A stretch of DNA of 25,558 nt, taken from assembly GCA_964463325.1 (NCBI GenBank), contig CAYXBY010000022.1, positions 1 to 25,558 on the forward strand. The letters run 5' to 3'. The position numbers were made by a program, and so were the translations under genes. The DNA is from UMGS1002 sp964463325. Lineage in GTDB: Bacteria > Bacillota > Clostridia > Oscillospirales > CAG-272. Below, one piece after another: positions 21,789 to 25,558 of this stretch; within the stretch, counting starts at the first letter, position 1; each line of letters opens with the position of its first letter. The notes under the pieces were generated by a model, which saw nothing but the letters and a program-made list of their open reading frames with translations, did no database searches and was not told where the DNA came from.

Positions 21789-24158
21789 ATGAAAAAAGCA
21801 TTACTTATTTTGCTTGCTCTGACCATGGTTATGAGCATGATGGTCGTGGCTCCCATCAGCGCTTCCGCTGCTGAGGAGATCGCCGTCGGCTCTGTCGCGG
21901 CAGATTACAAGCCCGAGGGCACTGCTGTTGCCACAGCAGAAGAGTTTGCGGCAATGGCTGCTGACGGAAAGTACTATCTGTCTGCTGACATTACCCTGAC
22001 ACAGTCCTATGAGAACAGCTTTACCGGCACATTTGACGGTAACGGCCATACTATCAACACCACTGCGACTCTGTTCATCAACCTCGACGGTACTGTCAAG
22101 AACCTGACTGTCACCGGCGCTGTTGAGGACAGTGCTCTGCATGACCCCAAGAAGTTCAGTGGCGTTGTCAGCCGTTATGCTGCCTTCAACGCTGACACAG
22201 TCATCGAGAACGTTTGCAACCAGGCTTCCATGACCTCTCAGTACAACGGCATGGGCAGTATGGTTGGCTACGGCGGCAACAACTCCGGCAACACCCTGAC
22301 TGTTAAGAACTGCGCAAACTACGGTGCTCTGACCACCTTCTTCAGCGCATCCGCTAACTATGACTCCGGTGCTATCGTTGGTTACTTCGAGGGTACTACC
22401 AACTCCGCTACCATCGAGCTGTTTATTGACGGCTGCGTAAACTACGGCACCGTTAACGCTTACGGTCGTCCGGGTGGTATCCTGGGCTACTCCCAGAGCA
22501 GCGCAAGCCTCAAGAATTGCGAGAACAACGGTAAGATCCAGGCTATCGACAACTACTGCGGCGGTATTGCCGGCCGTCTCGGCGGCACCAATGCTGCGGC
22601 TGTCTTCGTAGTTGAGAACTGCGTCAACAACGGCACTGTTAACTACAACGGCGCTAAGACCGCTCAGCTCGGCGGTATGGTTGGCTACCTGAGCGCTTCC
22701 AAGACTGTTACCTTTAAGAACTGCACCAACAATGGTGACCTCTCCGCTACTGATAGCGGTGCGAACATCCAGGCCGGCGGTATGGTCGGCGGCGGTGAAG
22801 ACAAGAATATCACCACGACTAAGGGTACCATCACCTTCGAGAACTGCGTTAACAACGGTAGCCTCAATGTTACCGCTTGGCAGAAGGACGGCTATGCAGG
22901 TGGTCTTGTTGGTAGAAACTACTCTCACATGAACACTATTGCTAAGAACTGCGTCAACAATGGTGACATCATCGTGACTGCATCTGGCAGCACGAACAGG
23001 GTTGCCGGTATGTTCGGCTACGTTAAGTACGATGTTACGATGGAGAACTGCATTAACAATGGTGATATCGCTTCCAATAGACATGCTGCAGGCATGATCG
23101 GCTACGCTGATGATAAGGGCACTCATAGCCTCAACATCACCAGCTGCGGCAACACCGGTAACATTACAAGTAAGGATCAGGCCGGTGGTCTGATAGCTTA
23201 CATGAAGGCCGGCAACACCCGCGGACCTGCTATCACCTACTCCTTCAACGCAGGTAACGTTGTTGGTCAGGGCTGGGCAGGCGGTCTGATCGCTTACCTC
23301 AACGCCGGCACCGGTAAGGTTTCTTACTCCTATGTTGGCGGTAGCGTTTCCAACCCCACCCCCGCAACCACTGTTGCAAGCGGCGATGCAGTCAAGGCTA
23401 AGACCCAGTACACCTTCAACGTTGGTGGCACTGATTACTACTTCTACGTTCCTATGGACGGTGTGGTTACCATTTCCGGCACCACCGTTACCGTTGATAC
23501 GTTCACCGCACTGCTGACCGGCGCTGCCACTGCTAACAATGGCGACACCGCAGCTAAGCAGACCTTCTACTCCTTCGCAGGTGGCTACTTCGTAACCGAG
23601 ACCGCTGGCGCGATCGCTATTGACGGCACCAATGTAACCGTTGGTGGCAAGGCTGTTGACGTCTTCAGCGGCGAGATCCCGGTATTCACTCACCGTATCA
23701 ACTCTTGGGCTGTTCTGTGGGACAACAACCGTTCCATGGACATCGACACTGCAACCATCTACATTGAGGATGGCGCTGCCGGTATCGACTACTCGATGGG
23801 TTCCTCCAACAAGTGGTGCCTCATCGGCGGTATCAGCGACAGCATGACCAAGTATGACGCTGCTGACTTCGCATCCGGTAAGATCGCTTACATGCTCAAC
23901 ACTGCAGCCGGCAAGAACGTCTTCTACCAGAACCTGCTTTCCGCTATCTTCGTAGTTGACGCTTACCCGACGACTGATTCTACTCATGCAGTTGTTATGG
24001 AGAGCAGCGGTTCCTACACCAACCAGCTGTTCGAGATCAACCCCGACGTCACTCCCTCCACCGGCGACGCTACCGTTTACGTAGTAGTTGCTCTGGGCGT
24101 GTCTGCTCTCGCTCTTGCAGGTCTTGCGATCTCCAAGAAGAGAAAGGTTAGAAACTAA
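21789..24158 (+). CDS. Secreted cell-wall-anchored beta-helix-like repeat protein 2
   Basis: This 789-aa protein is a paralogue of protein 1. The signal peptide (to about ISASAA, residue 28) and the lead domain YKPEGTAVATAEEFAAMAADG are almost identical to protein 1, including the F-x-G-T-F-D-G-N-G-H entry motif (78-87). Nine or more N-C-x-N-N-G repeats follow with cysteines at C175, C216, C244, C278, C312, C353, C388, C421 and C453, spaced 28-41 residues; two last repeats have lost the cysteine (ITYSFNAG, VSYSYVGG). Residues about 525-640 form a Thr/Gly-rich domain absent from protein 1. The C-terminus repeats FYQNL, PTTDSTH, PSTGD (756-760), a hydrophobic helix and KKRKVRN. AAAAAGGAG fixes the ATG. 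Two consensus promoters stand upstream and a long terminator follows. Codon bias again indicates high expression. Confidence 0.83.
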   Translation: MKKALLILLALTMVMSMMVVAPISASAAEEIAVGSVAADYKPEGTAVATAEEFAAMAADGKYYLSADITLTQSYENSFTGTFDGNGHTINTTATLFINLDGTVKNLTVTGAVEDSALHDPKKFSGVVSRYAAFNADTVIENVCNQASMTSQYNGMGSMVGYGGNNSGNTLTVKNCANYGALTTFFSASANYDSGAIVGYFEGTTNSATIELFIDGCVNYGTVNAYGRPGGILGYSQSSASLKNCENNGKIQAIDNYCGGIAGRLGGTNAAAVFVVENCVNNGTVNYNGAKTAQLGGMVGYLSASKTVTFKNCTNNGDLSATDSGANIQAGGMVGGGEDKNITTTKGTITFENCVNNGSLNVTAWQKDGYAGGLVGRNYSHMNTIAKNCVNNGDIIVTASGSTNRVAGMFGYVKYDVTMENCINNGDIASNRHAAGMIGYADDKGTHSLNITSCGNTGNITSKDQAGGLIAYMKAGNTRGPAITYSFNAGNVVGQGWAGGLIAYLNAGTGKVSYSYVGGSVSNPTPATTVASGDAVKAKTQYTFNVGGTDYYFYVPMDGVVTISGTTVTVDTFTALLTGAATANNGDTAAKQTFYSFAGGYFVTETAGAIAIDGTNVTVGGKAVDVFSGEIPVFTHRINSWAVLWDNNRSMDIDTATIYIEDGAAGIDYSMGSSNKWCLIGGISDSMTKYDAADFASGKIAYMLNTAAGKNVFYQNLLSAIFVVDAYPTTDSTHAVVMESSGSYTNQLFEINPDVTPSTGDATVYVVVALGVSALALAGLAISKKRKVRN

Positions 24159-24179
24159 TAGCTTTTAACTGACTATATT

Positions 24180-24219
24180 AAGCCGGTCGGCCGGGCAATG
24201 CCCGGCCGACCGGCTTTGT
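24180..24219 (+). terminator. Terminator of surface protein 2
   Basis: A 17-bp perfect stem (24180-24196 with 24200-24216) with an AAT loop is followed by a short T-rich tail. It lies 21 bases after the stop codon. The extreme stem strength compensates for the short T-run. Confidence 0.85.
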
Positions 24220-24279
24220 CGTTATTGCACAATTTTGAAGTAAGGTTTTTGTGCAAGTCGTAGAATGTTCAAAAGCTAC

Positions 24280-24308
24280 TTGAAAAAAATTGCTTAACGA
24301 TGTATTAT
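24280..24308 (+). promoter_or_regulatory. Promoter of the TIM-barrel isomerase gene
   Basis: TTGAAA (24280-24285) and TATTAT (24303-24308) are 17 bp apart. The leader is about 65 bases and has AAAGGA about ten bases before the ATG at 24379. Confidence 0.7.
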
Positions 24309-24378
24309 ATTAGGTAGAAATATTGTCACGCCGCCGGCAAAACTCAAGGCTCCCGCGCGGCAGAAAGGATCAAGCTTT

Positions 24379-25347
24379 ATGAAATTAAGTGTTTTAGCTA
24401 ATCTTTACGGCTTCAAGTCTCTCGATGAGACGCTCAAGCTCCTCACTGAAAAGGGAATTCACACTGTTGAGATCGGCGCCGGCGGTTATCCGGGCAAGGC
24501 GCACTGCGACCCGGCCAAACTGCTGGCTGATGAGGACAAATTTAACAAGTTCGTCGAAACCTTTAAGAAATACGACGTTGAGATCTGCGCGCTTGCCTGC
24601 CACGGCAACCCGGTGCATCCCGACAAGGCCACGGCACAGGGCTATCACGACGATTTTGTCAACGCCATTCTGCTTGCCGAGCGTCTTGGAATTGACACCA
24701 TCATCGGATTTTCCGGTTGTCCGGGCGATTCCGAGGGGTCAAAATATCCGAACTGGGTCACATGCCCCTGGCCGGAGGACTATCTGCACATTCTCGACTG
24801 GCAATGGAACGAGGTTTTGATTCCGTATTGGAAGAAGATGGCTGCGTTCGCGCTCGAGCACCACGTGACGCACATTGCGTTTGAGATGCACCCGGGTTTC
24901 TGCGTTTACAATCCCGAGACGCTCAAGCGGCTGCGTGCGGCGGTTGGTGACGTTATTGGTGCCAATTTTGACCCGTCGCACCTTATTTGGCAGGGAATGG
25001 ATCCGGTTGCTGCCATTCGCGAGCTCGCCGGCATGATCTACCATGTCCACGCTAAGGATACCAAGATCGACGTCTACAACACGGCCAAGAATGGTGTTCT
25101 CGACACCAAGCATTACAGCGATGAGCTGCATCGTGCATGGGTGTTCCGCACTGTCGGCTATGGCAACGGCGAGACCTACTGGCGCGATCTGATCAGCAAT
25201 CTGCGCCTTTGCGGTTACGACCGCGTGCTCTCGATCGAGCATGAGGACAGCGTGATGACTATTGACGAGGGCCTGAGCAAGGCGATCGCCTTCCTGCGCG
25301 GCGTCACTATTTTCGAGGAAAAGCCCACTACTATGAGCTGGGCTTGA
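24379..25347 (+). CDS. Sugar phosphate isomerase/epimerase-like TIM-barrel protein
   Basis: This 322-aa cytoplasmic protein has the xylose-isomerase-like TIM barrel shared by IolE, IolI, hydroxypyruvate isomerase and endonuclease IV. Likely divalent-metal ligands are E169 (AFEMHPGF), D198 with H201 (NFDPSH), H224 (YHVHAKDTK) and E287 (SIEHED), the pattern seen in sugar isomerases/epimerases rather than DNA-repair members. The N-terminus MKLSVLANLYGFKSLDETL... is family-typical, including the first-strand glutamate E31 in TVEIGAGGYPG. It is monocistronic, with its own promoter, and is followed by repeat DNA. The substrate, probably a keto-sugar or inositol derivative, cannot be told from sequence and no neighbouring sugar genes help. 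Confidence 0.87.
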   Translation: MKLSVLANLYGFKSLDETLKLLTEKGIHTVEIGAGGYPGKAHCDPAKLLADEDKFNKFVETFKKYDVEICALACHGNPVHPDKATAQGYHDDFVNAILLAERLGIDTIIGFSGCPGDSEGSKYPNWVTCPWPEDYLHILDWQWNEVLIPYWKKMAAFALEHHVTHIAFEMHPGFCVYNPETLKRLRAAVGDVIGANFDPSHLIWQGMDPVAAIRELAGMIYHVHAKDTKIDVYNTAKNGVLDTKHYSDELHRAWVFRTVGYGNGETYWRDLISNLRLCGYDRVLSIEHEDSVMTIDEGLSKAIAFLRGVTIFEEKPTTMSWA

Positions 25348-25558
25348 CGCTGGGCGTTGGCAGGGCTCTGCCATAAATGTTGGGGGCTTTTGAAAAAGCC
25401 CTCCGACACCCCCATCGGGGCTTGGCGCCGGAGCGTGGTGGTTTTTTGAGACTTGCGTGCCTCGCTGCCTTTTACGGTGGCGCACGCTGTTCTTTTTGAA
25501 GTACTGCGTACTTCAGCGTCCCCTCACCCCATACCCCCTCTCCCCAGGGAGAGGGGGA
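25348..25558. repeat. Repeat DNA at the window end
   Basis: A composite element similar to the others starts 11 bases after the stop: hairpin GGCAG/CTGCC (25359-25372), then GGGGGCTTTT with AAAAGCCCTCC (25382-25402). A 7-bp hairpin GAAGTAC/GTACTTC with a TGC loop (25498-25514; GCA on the other strand) and an 11-bp stem CCCCCTCTCCC/GGGAGAGGGGG (25534-25557) follow. The last element touches the window edge and may continue beyond it. No gene is seen. Confidence 0.75.

Noticed and set aside
18921..23987. Long antisense open frames (591 and 728 codons) opposite the two surface proteins
   Set aside because: Same codon-bias effect. Their sequence repeats follow the sense-strand repeats exactly and no start signal is present, so they are not genes.

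Overview
The window looks like chromosomal DNA from an uncultured, gut- or rumen-type Clostridia, probably Oscillospirales; this is inferred from gene content and style, not from any search. It is moderately GC-rich. Ten promoters match the sigma-A consensus with exactly 17-bp spacers, ribosome binding sites are AGGAG-like, and GTG starts occur. Genes typical of Firmicutes are present: walJ/yycJ with rlmH, a DUF1934 gene fused translationally to thiN, an Ami/Opp-type peptide importer and secreted proteins with P-x-T-G-D C-termini. No phage, plasmid, transposase, CRISPR or defence genes are visible.

Layout. 1-3578, minus-strand housekeeping genes: rlmH (298-777) directly behind a WalJ-type metallo-beta-lactamase (780-1556), a 0.3-kb repeat block, a small membrane protein (1859-2287) and a bacterial sn-glycerol-1-phosphate dehydrogenase (2298-3578). 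A pair of divergent consensus promoters (3612-3677) separates this from DUF1934 (3714-4313) and thiamine pyrophosphokinase (4310-4936). 5096-14728 is a peptide-importer operon in the order oppA-B-C-D-F plus a small DUF3899-like membrane protein. Then come a repeat block, a minus-strand transglutaminase-like protein (15224-16624), tRNA-Arg(CCG) (16785-16861) with its own promoter and terminator, a second repeat block, and a minus-strand malate/lactate-type dehydrogenase (17414-18526). 18825-24219 holds two tandem paralogous secreted right-handed beta-helix-like proteins. The window ends with a sugar-phosphate-isomerase-type TIM barrel (24379-25347).

How the genes work together. The importer is the clearest functional unit. 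A highly expressed lipoprotein gene is separated by a hairpin from the less abundant permease and ATPase genes, the usual way of keeping binding protein in excess. Four of its five subunits are much longer than family norm: OppA is 858 aa, OppC has about 220 extra extracytoplasmic residues, OppD has about 400 extra residues between the Q-loop and ABC signature, and OppF has about 110 extra between Walker A and the Q-loop. This is the most striking protein-level observation here.

The second theme is the pair of surface proteins. They share nearly identical N- and C-termini, with a divergent middle made of repeats centred on an N-C-x-N-N-G motif that forms a column of cysteines. The third theme is non-coding: gene ends are occupied by a composite family of palindromic repeats, about eight copies built from the same three modules in both orientations, plus a separate nested-hairpin module and short hairpins with three-base GCA or GAA loops.

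Limits: everything here is read by eye. Protein family names come from motif recognition, not database searches, and RNA structures were judged by complementarity, not by folding.
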